A DNA stretch of 42,134 nt from Pirellulaceae bacterium (GTDB taxonomy: Bacteria; Planctomycetota; Planctomycetia; Pirellulales; Pirellulaceae): assembly GCA_025459265.1 (NCBI GenBank), contig JALOQX010000009.1, positions 1 through 42,134 of the forward strand, written 5' to 3'. Position numbers and translations under genes: made by a program. This document shows positions 18,801 through 26,296 of this stretch, one piece after another. Each line of letters starts with the position of its first letter. The stretch's first letter is position 1. A model generated the notes under the pieces. It searched no databases, was not told where the DNA came from, and was given only the letters and a program-made list of their open reading frames with translations.

Positions 18801-19364
18801 TACCAGTTCCAACTGCCGCGGCTGATCGTCCTCCTGGTGCCACAGCAGGCGATGGCCCTGCTCGGGGTCCCGGACCAGCCGGGCCGGGGCGTCGCCGATG
18901 CGGGCCGAGCGGATGGCCGCCGTGTGGAGCCGCAACGGAATCCAGACCCAGCCTTTGCCCAGCACGTCGATGCGGACCCGCGCTTGCACGTTGACCACTT
19001 GATCGGCGATCGTCGCCTCGCTGTCGATCTCGGTGATGACCGCGTCCACGGGACGTGGCGGCGGCAGCAGCGTCTGCGTGTGGGCGCGGGCGGCGTGCCA
19101 CAGTTCCTGAAATCTCTCGTAGGGCAGGAACACCCCGCGTCCCTCGCGCTCGAACACGTTCTTGAGCCGTTCGAACGGGATGTAGATCGTCTGCTCGCGC
19201 AGCCGCTGCGGGTCCACCTGCGGGGCTGTCTCCGCTCCGGCCGCGGCCGGCGGCTGGGCCGCCGCCGACGCGTCGGCGGCCGTCTCCTGGCCCGCGAGCC
19301 GGCCAGGTCCGCCTGCGTATGCGCTCCACCACGCCATCACCAGGATCGCCGCAATCTGTCTCAT
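15876..19364 (-). CDS. large envelope protein paralogous to the modules of the downstream giant protein
   Basis: 1162 residues starting at ATG 19364 (GAGG upstream), giving a signal peptide MRQIAAILVMAWWSAYAGG. A longer frame from 19415 lacks such a start context. The shared motif appears near residue 61 (IPFERLKNVF...RGVFLPYERFQELW), and GDAPARL near 160, the same spacing as in modules A and B of the next gene. The bulk is beta-rich extracytoplasmic sequence. The C-terminus has at least three hydrophobic helices (about 1020-1115) and a Pro/Ala-rich charged tail. The stop codon overlaps the start of the giant gene. Architecture is signal peptide, long outer domain, C-terminal membrane anchor. 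No catalytic motif seen; function unknown. Confidence 0.85.
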   Translation of the reverse strand: MRQIAAILVMAWWSAYAGGPGRLAGQETAADASAAAQPPAAAGAETAPQVDPQRLREQTIYIPFERLKNVFEREGRGVFLPYERFQELWHAARAHTQTLLPPPRPVDAVITEIDSEATIADQVVNVQARVRIDVLGKGWVWIPLRLHTAAIRSARIGDAPARLVRDPEQGHRLLWHQEDDQPRQLELVLEYTRAFTKTPGQSSVEFDAPQAPINRWRVHVPEAGMSVQVEPMIATTRAPLDAAPAGAPADAGPGDVWAFVGAAPTVKISWNPRAEGAAGLEAFATVQAEQQLVISEGVARSSIKLDYEISRAALTQLVLEIPADQKITNVVDRNVQRWQFDTVEDKHTVRVDLFEATQGRQSLQIELEQFRAATEDAYDVPVPLVRAVGAGRQQGIVVVRVEEGQRGETTRRSGLLQLDQTDLPETLRGAQWDFAYRYGTVPFDLAVRVEKVSPRLAVTELVEASLSAERLSLEWQARYTIQDAGVFQLRLDLPDGFEVRTIEGKALAETEAAAVDSYHRVSADANTWLVNLSRKALGSVGLRVQLERRLSDPNLMTPTGTASTLEIPLPRATAADVEFAQGALVIHARDNLSVNPAEDEGLRSISFAEALRAIPSALTEAPQFQPVLAYAFAKGTARVAVTAQRRRPQVTVTQLLRAEIAAGVVKFHVTFLYDIKYSGVKSLRVDLPSELAAELHNISKSLTKEEITPAPADIAEGQVAWKFAAETELLGTQEVDLAWERKLPELGIGKSVDVPLPRFVPREVDRATGQIVLSKSEAIDFQPTGQPTGLNPIDPQRDVLPAGRSDNAAMAFEFLGDWSLVIRATRYELETSKLTSIERGVVRIVALRQGELSIQALYRVRSARQRLAIGLPEAATFDAQPLRIDGQPVSPERESATTIFAPLADQQIDRPFVLELRYSLPGTPGQLDLPEFPEEPAVQKVYLCAYLPEQDVLVAHRGPWSDEQHPDVLALLSRRRYPHDAELIQWVTEGVAAAEQSAQQFAVGQAHLHVYSALRPQPAPDGSLQLRTMRRTVFQALVVLGVAVAGLPLFRRAVRWQLILLLAILAAVVLVGVFLPDLSHTLIGGVFPIALMLVVVIWLIGHASRLPLGRRRAGGSRLAAPNSPFEASASPPPEPSPPPPPASAPATADTDAAREGGPRDVQ

Positions 19365-19644
19365 CGCACCGGCCTCGTCTCGAGTCTCTCGCGGTCCGAT
19401 GCGGGCACCGTGCACGCATCGCTCTCAACGTGACGCACAGGCTCGTCGCCCGCGCCGCGTTGGGCCCGTGAGTGTGGCAAGTCTGTCGATTCGACGTTGC
19501 CCACAGAAGTGTAGTTCCGCGGCAGAACGGTTTTTTCGAGAAAGCCGCCCAGATGTGTGGGATGTGCGGACGCCAAGGGTAGTGCCGCGGAGGGAGGCAC
19601 CGCCCGCGGATGCCCTGACGCCGCCTCGGTAGCTGCACCCCCCA
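19365..19644. other. 280-bp intergenic region upstream of the envelope-protein operon
   Basis: No convincing gene. It must hold the minus-strand promoter for the 1162/2675-codon pair. TACACT at about 19514-19509 (minus) could be a -10 but has no clear -35. A short T-run (GGTTTTTTCG near 19530) follows a weak CCG/CGG stem on the plus strand, where no gene needs it. Confidence 0.4.
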
Positions 19645-20346
19645 TCAGTCCGGCATGGGCGGTTGCCTGCCGGAGAGTCCGAACTCGCGCAACAGCCGGC
19701 TGGGCATCCCGATATCCAGCACGTACAGCTGGCCGACGCAGGGTTGTGCCGCCGCGGCCAACAGACCGGGCTTGGCCGCGACGAACGTGCACGTCAGGTC
19801 GGCTCGAAACACGTCCGGGGCCAACGCGCCCGTCTGGCTGTCCAGTCCGCTGGGGACATCGACCGCCAGCTTGCGCGCAGGCTGTGCGTTCAGCACGCGA
19901 ATGACGGCATCCAAGGGCGGCCGCGGCGCGCCCTGCGCGCCGGTACCGAGCAATGCGTCAACCACCCACACCGCGCCCGCCAGGGCCTGATCGCATTGTC
20001 GCTCCGCCGCCGCACCCTCGCACACAACCACGTCCAGGTTCGCCTTGATCGCCATCTCGTAGTTGAGTGCCGCGTCGCCGCGCAGGCGGCGCGGATCGGA
20101 CCAGAACAGCAGTCGGACGGCGATCCCGCGCGCGTCCAAGTGACGGGCCATGACCAGGCCATCTCCCGCGTTGTTGCCGGCCCCGCAGCAGATGGCGACC
20201 GGACCGCGCGGATCCGCACGGCACAGGACGTCGACGCAGCCCCGCCCGGCATTCTCCATCAGGATCAGACCCGGGATGCCGTACACCTCGATTGCCCGGC
20301 GATCGACGGCGCGGACCGCGTCGCGATCCAGGACCGGCAGGCTCAT
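19645..20346 (-). CDS. nnrE: NAD(P)H-hydrate epimerase
   Basis: The 233-residue YjeF_N-domain protein interconverts R- and S-forms of damaged hydrated NAD(P)H so that the dehydratase NnrD can repair it. It shows MENAGRG (30-36), the Gly-rich loop CGAGNNAGDG (54-63), VWVVDALLGTGAQG, and AVDVPSGLDSQTG near residues 153-165, all typical. Unlike the common bifunctional form, there is no C-terminal ADP/ATP-dependent dehydratase domain, so NnrD must be elsewhere. I start at 20346 because GAGGAG sits just before it; the ATG 21 bases upstream lies before that ribosome site. It is divergent from the zinc-ribbon gene. Confidence 0.92.
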   Translation of the reverse strand: MSLPVLDRDAVRAVDRRAIEVYGIPGLILMENAGRGCVDVLCRADPRGPVAICCGAGNNAGDGLVMARHLDARGIAVRLLFWSDPRRLRGDAALNYEMAIKANLDVVVCEGAAAERQCDQALAGAVWVVDALLGTGAQGAPRPPLDAVIRVLNAQPARKLAVDVPSGLDSQTGALAPDVFRADLTCTFVAAKPGLLAAAAQPCVGQLYVLDIGMPSRLLREFGLSGRQPPMPD

Positions 20347-20396
20347 GGTCAACTCCTCTTGAAACACTAGCGGTCGCCGCGGCCTTGCGCTTCCGC

Positions 20397-20418
20397 GATC
20401 CGTCAGGTGTCCTATAAT
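20397..20418 (+). promoter_or_regulatory. promoter of the zinc-ribbon gene
   Basis: A consensus -10 TATAAT stands at 20413-20418, with a weak -35-like TTCCGC about 16 bases upstream (roughly 20391-20396). The start codon of the zinc-ribbon gene is 66 bases downstream of the -10. Confidence 0.55.
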
Positions 20419-20483
20419 AGCGTGGCGGCTCTGGCGATTGCACGCGGAGCTGACCCGAACCAGGAGCGCGGAGCACGTTGTTT

Positions 20484-20732
20484 ATGCCGATTTACGAGTA
20501 CGTGTGCAAGAAGTGCCACTTTGAATTCGAGACGCTGATTCGCGGTGAGGAGCGGCCGGAGTGCCCGAACTGCGGCGACAAGAAACTTGAGCGGCTGTTG
20601 AGCGTGCCGGCGGCGCACACGTCGAGCAGTCCCTCCACACCGCCGTGCGGCGAGGCCTGCGGGCTGGGGCGCGACGGCGGCGGCCCCTGCGGCTTCGGCG
20701 GCTGCGGCGAGGGATTTTGCGGCCTGGGGTGA
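20484..20732 (+). CDS. FmdB-family zinc-ribbon protein with Cys/Gly-rich tail
   Basis: The 82-residue protein begins with the FmdB/CxxC_CXXC_SSSS signature MPIYEYVCKKC. Cys pairs C8/C11 and C27/C30 should bind one zinc ion. After LERLLSVPAAHTSSS the tail is Gly-rich with five further Cys (C55, C59, C69, C74, C79). Members are annotated as putative regulatory proteins, but the molecular role is not established. ATG 20484 is preferred over TTG 20478, being spaced 10 bases from GGAG. It is a single-gene unit with its own promoter. Confidence 0.88.
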   Translation: MPIYEYVCKKCHFEFETLIRGEERPECPNCGDKKLERLLSVPAAHTSSSPSTPPCGEACGLGRDGGGPCGFGGCGEGFCGLG

Positions 20733-20744
20733 GCTGTCGCCGCC

Positions 20745-20786
20745 GGGAAAAACACAAGACGGCGGGACACCCACGTGCCCGCCGTC
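20745..20786 (-). terminator. intrinsic terminator of the secreted Cys-containing protein gene
   Basis: A 9-bp GC-rich stem (GACGGCGGG 20758-20766 with CCCGCCGTC 20778-20786) and 11-base loop. On the minus strand it is followed by TTGTGTTTTT. It lies 36 bases past the stop at 20823. The plus-strand gene ending at 20732 has no U-run after the hairpin, so the element mainly serves the minus strand. Confidence 0.8.
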
Positions 20787-20822
20787 CTGTCACGCCAATC
20801 GCTCCCGAGCTGCCTGATTCGG

Positions 20823-22145
20823 CTACGGTATGAGGAACACGCCGCCCACCACGGTGCCGGCCTCCCACAGTGCCCCCCGGACGCTCAACGGGACGGGCGG
20901 GACGAGCCACGGGGCACAGCTGCCCGGCCGGTAATAACCCAGCGGATACCGGCATTCCCATGGCGGATTGATCCCGGCCTGATACGGGAGCGTGACCAGG
21001 CTCGCAAAGAAGTGCGCCCCGGACATGATCGGCTGCTTGATGTGGCCCATGGTGTGGCCGTATCGCTCCAGCTGCACGTCCTCGAAATACAGCGGTTTGT
21101 GGCACACGCCGGTCGCCTTCCACGTGAGCGTGATCGGCTGCCAGCTCCGCCCCGCGTAGACCTCGTCCCCCAACGTGCACTCAGTCGGCACGCGCCACCA
21201 CGCGCTGAGGAAGCACAGATCGTCATCGCACAGGTCCATCAACGGAATCCGCTGGATCTGATTGTCTTCGTTCAGCACCAGCAGCCTCCGCCGCTCAATG
21301 TGGTTCATCCGCCCGACCGCCACGACATGGCCGGCGCGGTCCCGCCAGCTGCGGATCGGCGCCCGCGCCAGGTCCGCGTTCCGCTCGGCTTCCTCGCTGT
21401 ACGGGTCCGTCACGTCCGGCCGCAGGATCGGCGTGATATCCAGCGAGATCTTCGACAACGCATCCCGCTCGACATAGTCGCGGGCCATCGTGCAGCGTTT
21501 TTCGTCCGCACAGCAGTCCCGTTCGTTGTAGGTCCGGTCGCACGGCTCCGCGGCCGCGTCCAGTGGCTGCGCCAGCACGCTGCCTGCTGGTTCGGGGAGA
21601 ATCCCCGTGGCTGGCGGCGACTCGGGGACGGCGTCGTCCTGCCAGGCGCTCATCCGCACCGGCAGCGGCGCCGCGTCGTCATCCGCGTCCGTCGGGCCAG
21701 CCAGCGGCTTCGGGTCCGCCATGCGCGGCAACTCCCGTGGTGCCGCCGCCCCGCGAGACGTCTGCATCGTGAACGGGCTCGTCCGCGCGTCCGCCTCCTC
21801 ATACGGAATGGCCGACACGTCGCCCGCTGCCGGGCCCACGGGCGCGGCCTTCTGCGTGCGCGCGGACAACATCCGCCGGTCGTCGTCGTTACCCCGGACT
21901 GGTGCCTCGTCCGAGCTGATGCGGGCGTGCGCCACGCCGGGCGTGCGCCACCGCAGAGCCGGCCCCGCAGCGTCCCAAGAAGCAGGCGCATCGGTGACCG
22001 AATCGGCCAATCTGACCCGGTCCAGGGAGGTCGTCCGCCTTGGCTGCTCGCTGCGCACCCACCGCAACGGGGCGGCGCCGGACGACGCGGGCTGTCCCCA
22101 CGCCGCACCGGCCGTCGATGACCACAGGATCAGCAGCGCCAACAC
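20823..22145 (-). CDS. secreted conserved planctomycete protein, function unknown
   Basis: About 440 residues from GTG 22145, 22 bases after the guaB stop. The frame is open further upstream inside guaB (to ATG 22289), but the hydrophobic stretch IVLALLILWSSTAGAAWG marks a signal peptide, so a start near 22145 or a little upstream is likely. No strong ribosome site is visible and the choice is uncertain. The N-terminal half is low-complexity; the C-terminal half is well structured, with DDDLCFLSAWWRVPTEC, WKATGVCHKPLYFEDVQLER and a Cys/Pro-rich closing segment ending GGVFLIP. That C-terminal block resembles a family I associate with planctomycetes. It may be disulfide-linked in the periplasm. 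No function can be assigned. Confidence 0.75.
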   Translation of the reverse strand: MLALLILWSSTAGAAWGQPASSGAAPLRWVRSEQPRRTTSLDRVRLADSVTDAPASWDAAGPALRWRTPGVAHARISSDEAPVRGNDDDRRMLSARTQKAAPVGPAAGDVSAIPYEEADARTSPFTMQTSRGAAAPRELPRMADPKPLAGPTDADDDAAPLPVRMSAWQDDAVPESPPATGILPEPAGSVLAQPLDAAAEPCDRTYNERDCCADEKRCTMARDYVERDALSKISLDITPILRPDVTDPYSEEAERNADLARAPIRSWRDRAGHVVAVGRMNHIERRRLLVLNEDNQIQRIPLMDLCDDDLCFLSAWWRVPTECTLGDEVYAGRSWQPITLTWKATGVCHKPLYFEDVQLERYGHTMGHIKQPIMSGAHFFASLVTLPYQAGINPPWECRYPLGYYRPGSCAPWLVPPVPLSVRGALWEAGTVVGGVFLIP

Positions 22146-22167
22146 GATGCGTCGGCCGCGACCCGCT

Positions 22168-23661
22168 TCAGTTGGCGTCGGCCGTGGTGTGTAGCTCGGG
22201 ACTGTAGTTGGGCGACTCCTGTGTGATCGCAATGTCGTGCGGATGGCTTTCCCGCACACTGGCAGATGAGACCTGAATGAATCGGGCATGTATCCGCAAC
22301 TCCTCTATGGTGCGCGTACCACAATAGCCCATGCCGGCGCGCAAGCCGCCAACCAATTGGTACACGTACTCATCTAACGGTCCCTTGAACGGCACGCGTC
22401 CCTCAACTCCCTCGGGAACCAGCTTGCCATTCTCGGGCGACTTCCCTGCCACGTCCCCCTGCCGATAACGCTCGGCGGCACCCTTGACCATCGCCCCGAG
22501 CGATCCCATTCCCCGATACACCTTGAATGTGCGTCCCTGATACAGAATCGTGCGGCCCGGACTCTCCGCTAACCCCGCAAACAGCCCGCCAATCATCACG
22601 CAGTGGGCGCCGGCCGCGATCGCCTTGGTAATGTCGCCCGAATACCGGATCCCGCCGTCTGCAATCACCGGCACATCTGTGCCCCGTGCGGCCGTGGCGG
22701 CCTCCATGATGGCGGTCACCTGCGGCACGCCCACTCCGGAAATCACTCGCGTCGTGCAGATCGAGCCCGGCCCGATGCCGACCTTGACAGCATCGGCACC
22801 CGCCGCGATCAAATCCGCGCATCCTTCCCGAGTTGCCACGTTGCCCGCAATGACGTCGATGTCCCATCGGCGTTTGATCTCGCGGACTGTCTCCAGGACA
22901 TTGGAGGAATGTCCGTGAGCGCTGTCGACGACAAGCACGTCAACGTCTTTGTTTATCAGGCTTTGCGCGCGGTCGAAGTCAAACACTCCGACGGCTGCAC
23001 CCACCCGCAGCCGGCCCAGGTGATCCTTGCAGGCCTGCGGGAACCGTTTCATCATGTCAATGTCCTTGATCGTGATGAGTCCGGTCAGTTTGTATGATTC
23101 GTCAACCAGTAAAAGTTTCTCCACCCTTTTTCCCGTTAAAATCCGCTCAGCTTGCTCAAGCGTTACATTTCCCTTGGCGGTCACCAGATTCTCACGGGTC
23201 ATCACGTCCGCAATCGGGCGGTCTGCGTCCTCGAGAAACCGCAGGTCGCGGCGGGTCAGAATGCCCACCAGCCGCCCGTCACACTGCGTGATGGGAATCC
23301 CGGAGACGTTGTGAATCTCCATCAACTCGAGGGCACGCGACACCGGCACGTCGGGCGGCAGCGTGACCGGATCGATAATGATCCCGTTGGCGCTGCGCTT
23401 GACCTTGTAAACCTCCTCGGTCTGCTCCTCGATCGTCAGGTTCTTGTGGATCACCCCCAGCCCGCCGGACTTGGCCAGCGCGATGGCCATGGCCGATTCG
23501 GTGACCGTGTCCATGGGCGAGCTGAGCAGCGGGATGTTGAGTCCGATGTGCCGCGTCAACCGCGTGGTCACCTCCACCTGCGAGGGGACCACCTCGCTGT
23601 AGGCGGGCCGCAACAGCACATCGTCAAACGTGATCGCCGTGTGCAGGATCTTGTCTTCCAT
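22168..23661 (-). CDS. guaB: inosine-5'-monophosphate dehydrogenase
   Basis: The 497-residue enzyme oxidises IMP to XMP with NAD+, the committed step of guanine nucleotide synthesis. The barrel starts [12 protein letters not shown]. Two CBS domains are inserted at about 95-215. The active-site loop [12 protein letters not shown] carries the catalytic C302, and the flap region has RYRQGD with [12 protein letters not shown]. Length and domain order are standard. ATG 23661 ([14 protein letters not shown]) is chosen; an in-frame upstream start at 23685 adds eight residues that do not fit the family. A well-spaced promoter lies about 50 bases upstream. The next step, GMP synthetase, is encoded at the right edge of the window. 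Confidence 0.97.
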   Translation of the reverse strand: MEDKILHTAITFDDVLLRPAYSEVVPSQVEVTTRLTRHIGLNIPLLSSPMDTVTESAMAIALAKSGGLGVIHKNLTIEEQTEEVYKVKRSANGIIIDPVTLPPDVPVSRALELMEIHNVSGIPITQCDGRLVGILTRRDLRFLEDADRPIADVMTRENLVTAKGNVTLEQAERILTGKRVEKLLLVDESYKLTGLITIKDIDMMKRFPQACKDHLGRLRVGAAVGVFDFDRAQSLINKDVDVLVVDSAHGHSSNVLETVREIKRRWDIDVIAGNVATREGCADLIAAGADAVKVGIGPGSICTTRVISGVGVPQVTAIMEAATAARGTDVPVIADGGIRYSGDITKAIAAGAHCVMIGGLFAGLAESPGRTILYQGRTFKVYRGMGSLGAMVKGAAERYRQGDVAGKSPENGKLVPEGVEGRVPFKGPLDEYVYQLVGGLRAGMGYCGTRTIEELRIHARFIQVSSASVRESHPHDIAITQESPNYSPELHTTADAN

Positions 23662-23709
23662 AGAGTCCGCTCGCGAGAGTAGCACGCCTCAAGGGGCAAA
23701 GATCGCTGC

Positions 23710-23738
23710 ATTATGGCCGTCGCCCCGCGCCTTGACAA
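23710..23738 (-). promoter_or_regulatory. promoter of guaB
   Basis: On the minus strand TTGTCA (23738-23733), a 17-base spacer and CATAAT (23715-23710) form the best sigma-70-like promoter in the window. The predicted transcription start is near 23703, giving a leader of about 40 bases. No obvious purine riboswitch fits in so short a leader. Confidence 0.65.
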
Positions 23739-23836
23739 CTTGCCGCGCCGCCGAAGCACGGGTCGCGAGGCGGCGTTCGAAGATCGAACAGGGAGGATGA
23801 GGCACGTGGCGCTCAACGCAGGCTCCGGACGCGGAC

Positions 23837-24649
23837 CTACCGCCGCCAGAAGCCGCGCCGCGGGCGACCGTAGCCATAACCGATCAGCTCGAGCTCCTTG
23901 CGGGAGACCAGCATGCCGTCGGCGTTGTGTTCCTCGGTGACCTGTGCCACCAGCTCGCCCGGCACCTCAGCGCAGTTCACCTCGCGAATCGTGATCGTCT
24001 TGTCCCGCATCTTGATGACGGTCGTCGCCGACCAGGTGCATTTGAGCTCGCCCAGAATATCGGCCATCTTGTTCATTTCCGTGACCGTCACGGTCGTCTC
24101 CGTGGCCGACTCCGGGTTCGTCGCGCTGACCGATGTCGTCACCCGCTTGAGCAGCTGGGGCGTGGAATGAGCGCAGAAGAATACGGTATTGGTCTCCTGC
24201 TTGGCCGCGTTGGACGTGACGAACCGGATCACCTGCGTCGGATACGGATGCCCTTCGATCGTCACCTGCTCTTCCCCCACCAACTCCGACGATTCGACCG
24301 GTGGTGCCACATCGTGTGTCAGGGTCCGCGGCTCCGACCGGACGCCGCCGCCAGCCGCTTCGTCAGCGAGCGAAACGCAGAGAGAAAACGAGTTGAGGCC
24401 TATGTTGGTGACCCGCGTACGGGCAATGGTCGTTCCCGATCGCTGGATGTCCCCATTGGCGCCGAACACACTGGTGCGGACGCGCACTTCCTTCCAGGCC
24501 CGCGCCCCGAAACGCGACCACGCATGCGTGCTCACCGTCGGCAACCATTCCGGGGCCGGCGCGGGGGCCTGCGCAACCGCCAGACTCAGCAGGCCGCTTC
24601 CGCCAAGCATCAGAGCACACGCGATGAAAAACTGCCGCTGCCAGTTCAT
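23837..24649 (-). CDS. secreted protein of unknown function
   Basis: 270 residues with a clear signal peptide (MNWQRQFFIACALMLGGSGLLSLAVAQA). The mature part is beta-rich, with VRVRTSVFGANGDIQRSGTTIARTRVTNIG and several TVTVTE-type strands. Three Cys (in FSLCVSLAD, VFFCAHS and EVNCAEVPGE) plus one in LKCTWS could form disulfides. The C-terminus is basic (YGYGRPRRGFWRR). I do not recognise the family. ATG 24649 is used because it begins the signal peptide; the frame extends 27 codons upstream without one. It lies between selA (167 bases upstream) and guaB (175 bases downstream), so it may be transcribed on its own or with the sel genes. Confidence 0.7.
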   Translation of the reverse strand: MNWQRQFFIACALMLGGSGLLSLAVAQAPAPAPEWLPTVSTHAWSRFGARAWKEVRVRTSVFGANGDIQRSGTTIARTRVTNIGLNSFSLCVSLADEAAGGGVRSEPRTLTHDVAPPVESSELVGEEQVTIEGHPYPTQVIRFVTSNAAKQETNTVFFCAHSTPQLLKRVTTSVSATNPESATETTVTVTEMNKMADILGELKCTWSATTVIKMRDKTITIREVNCAEVPGELVAQVTEEHNADGMLVSRKELELIGYGYGRPRRGFWRR

Positions 24650-24815
24650 CGAGCGATCACAGAAACAGAATGTGTCGGGGGCGTGAGTGGGTCGGCGAGC
24701 CGTCGCGCAACTGATGCGGTCCGTCAACACAGTCTAAAACACTACGCCAAACACGACTGAATTTGCACCACCTTTGCGAGGGGGTTGGTCTCGCCGCCTC
24801 GGTGTCAGCATCTGT

Positions 24816-26270
24816 TCACGACGCGTCCTGCGGCGGGTCGGCCGGCGGTCCCGTGGCCGATGTCGCGGCCTTCTCGGTCTCGTGATTGGCCAACGCCTGC
24901 ACCGCCTTGACCAGCAGCTGGTCTTGGCGGGCGAACACGGAGCGGAGGTCGAGCAGGAGCGTCTCGCGGTGCACGCGGCCCATGACGGCGGGGTGGCCGC
25001 GACGGAGCCGCGCCGCGAGGCTGTCGACCGACTCGTGAGCCGGCGTGAGGGCGACGCACCAGGTGGGGATCTGCTGGGTGGGCACGGAGCCGCCGCCCAG
25101 ATAGGTCGTATCGGACCGGGGCGTGGCGGCGGCGATGGCGGGACAGGCGGCCAGCTGCGGCGCGAGGCGTTCGGCGCGAAGCTGCAGATTGTCGACGGAC
25201 GTGCTGAGCAACGTCAGCAGGGGGATCTTCTCTTCGACGGTGTCGGGATCGCGGTACAGACGCAGTGTGGCGGCCAATGCGGCGAGGGTGAGCTTGTCGA
25301 CGCGGAGGGCACGTGCCAGCGGGTGGCGCACGATCGCGTCGATGCAGGCGCGTTGCCCCACGATAATGCCGCACTGCGGTCCACCCAGCAGCTTGTCGCC
25401 GCTCATCAGCACGACGTCCGCGCCGCAGGCGAGGCTGTCCTGCGGCCGCGGTTCGCCGCCGATGCCATAGCGGCCGAAGTCCCACAACGCGCCGGAGCCG
25501 ATATCGTCGATCGCAAGCCGATGCTCGCGGTGTGCCAGCGCGACCAGGTCGGTCAGCGGCGTGGACTCGACAAACCCCTCCAGCACATAGTTGCTTGTGT
25601 GCACGTGCATCAGCGCCGCGGTGTCGTCGCAGATCGCCGCCTGGTAGTCCGCCAGGCGGGTCTTGTTGGTGGTGCCGACCTCTCGCAAGCGCGCCCCGCT
25701 GGCCTGCATGACTTCCGGCAGCCGGTAACTGCCGCCGATTTCCACCAGCTGTCCGCGCGACACGATGACTTCCCGGCCCGTGGCCAGCGCGGCCAGGGTA
25801 AGGAGTGTCGCGCCGGCGTTGTTATTCACCACGGCCGCCGCTTCCGCTCCCGTGAGCTGGATCAGCAGCCGCTCAACGGCGGCGATCCGCTGAGAGCGCT
25901 GACCGGTCGTCAGATCCACTTCCAGGCTGGCGTAGTCCCGCGCGATTTCGACCAGCGCGGTGACGGCGTCTTCGGCCAGCGGCGCGCGGCCCAGGCCTGT
26001 ATGGAGCAGGATCCCGGTGGCGTTGACAACCGAGCGGAGCGTGGGCTGTTCCTCGTGCTGGATCCAGCGCGCGATGCGTTCGGCCAGTTCAGTGGCGGTG
26101 GGAAGTTTGATGTCCGCGGCGGCCGACTGGACTTCACTGCGCAGATTGCCCAGGAAATCGCGGACGCCGCTGACCACCACGCTGCGGCTGGCCCGCTCCA
26201 TCAGCTTCCGCAGCGCGGCGCTCTCCAACAGTTCGTTCACCGACGGGATGTTACGCAGCACGTTGCTCAT
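24816..26270 (-). CDS. selA: L-seryl-tRNA(Sec) selenium transferase
   Basis: This 484-residue PLP enzyme converts seryl-tRNA(Sec) to selenocysteyl-tRNA(Sec) using selenophosphate. Its hallmarks are the N-terminal SelA domain (LRNIPSVNELL), VVNATGILLHTGLGRAPL (82-99), VNNNAGATLLTLAAL, IDDIGSGALWDFG, and the PLP lysine K293 in LMSGDKLLGGPQCG. ATG 26270 follows GAGG and lies 26 bases after the selB stop, so the two genes are almost certainly co-transcribed in the order selB-selA. A UGA-containing SelW-like gene about 5 kb away is a likely client. selC and selD were not found in the window. Confidence 0.96.
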   Translation of the reverse strand: MSNVLRNIPSVNELLESAALRKLMERASRSVVVSGVRDFLGNLRSEVQSAAADIKLPTATELAERIARWIQHEEQPTLRSVVNATGILLHTGLGRAPLAEDAVTALVEIARDYASLEVDLTTGQRSQRIAAVERLLIQLTGAEAAAVVNNNAGATLLTLAALATGREVIVSRGQLVEIGGSYRLPEVMQASGARLREVGTTNKTRLADYQAAICDDTAALMHVHTSNYVLEGFVESTPLTDLVALAHREHRLAIDDIGSGALWDFGRYGIGGEPRPQDSLACGADVVLMSGDKLLGGPQCGIIVGQRACIDAIVRHPLARALRVDKLTLAALAATLRLYRDPDTVEEKIPLLTLLSTSVDNLQLRAERLAPQLAACPAIAAATPRSDTTYLGGGSVPTQQIPTWCVALTPAHESVDSLAARLRRGHPAVMGRVHRETLLLDLRSVFARQDQLLVKAVQALANHETEKAATSATGPPADPPQDAS

Positions 26271-26296
26271 GGCTTCGGCCTCCCAAAGGCTTCGGT

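Noticed and set aside
23662..23703. purine riboswitch in the guaB leader
   Set aside because: The leader predicted from the promoter is only about 40 bases, too short for a known purine aptamer.
23779..23793. GTTCGAAGATCGAAC as a possible tRNA T-arm (candidate selC)
   Set aside because: It is a short inverted repeat; no acceptor or anticodon stems can be built around it. No tRNA was found by eye in the window, but this is not a substitute for a tRNA scan.
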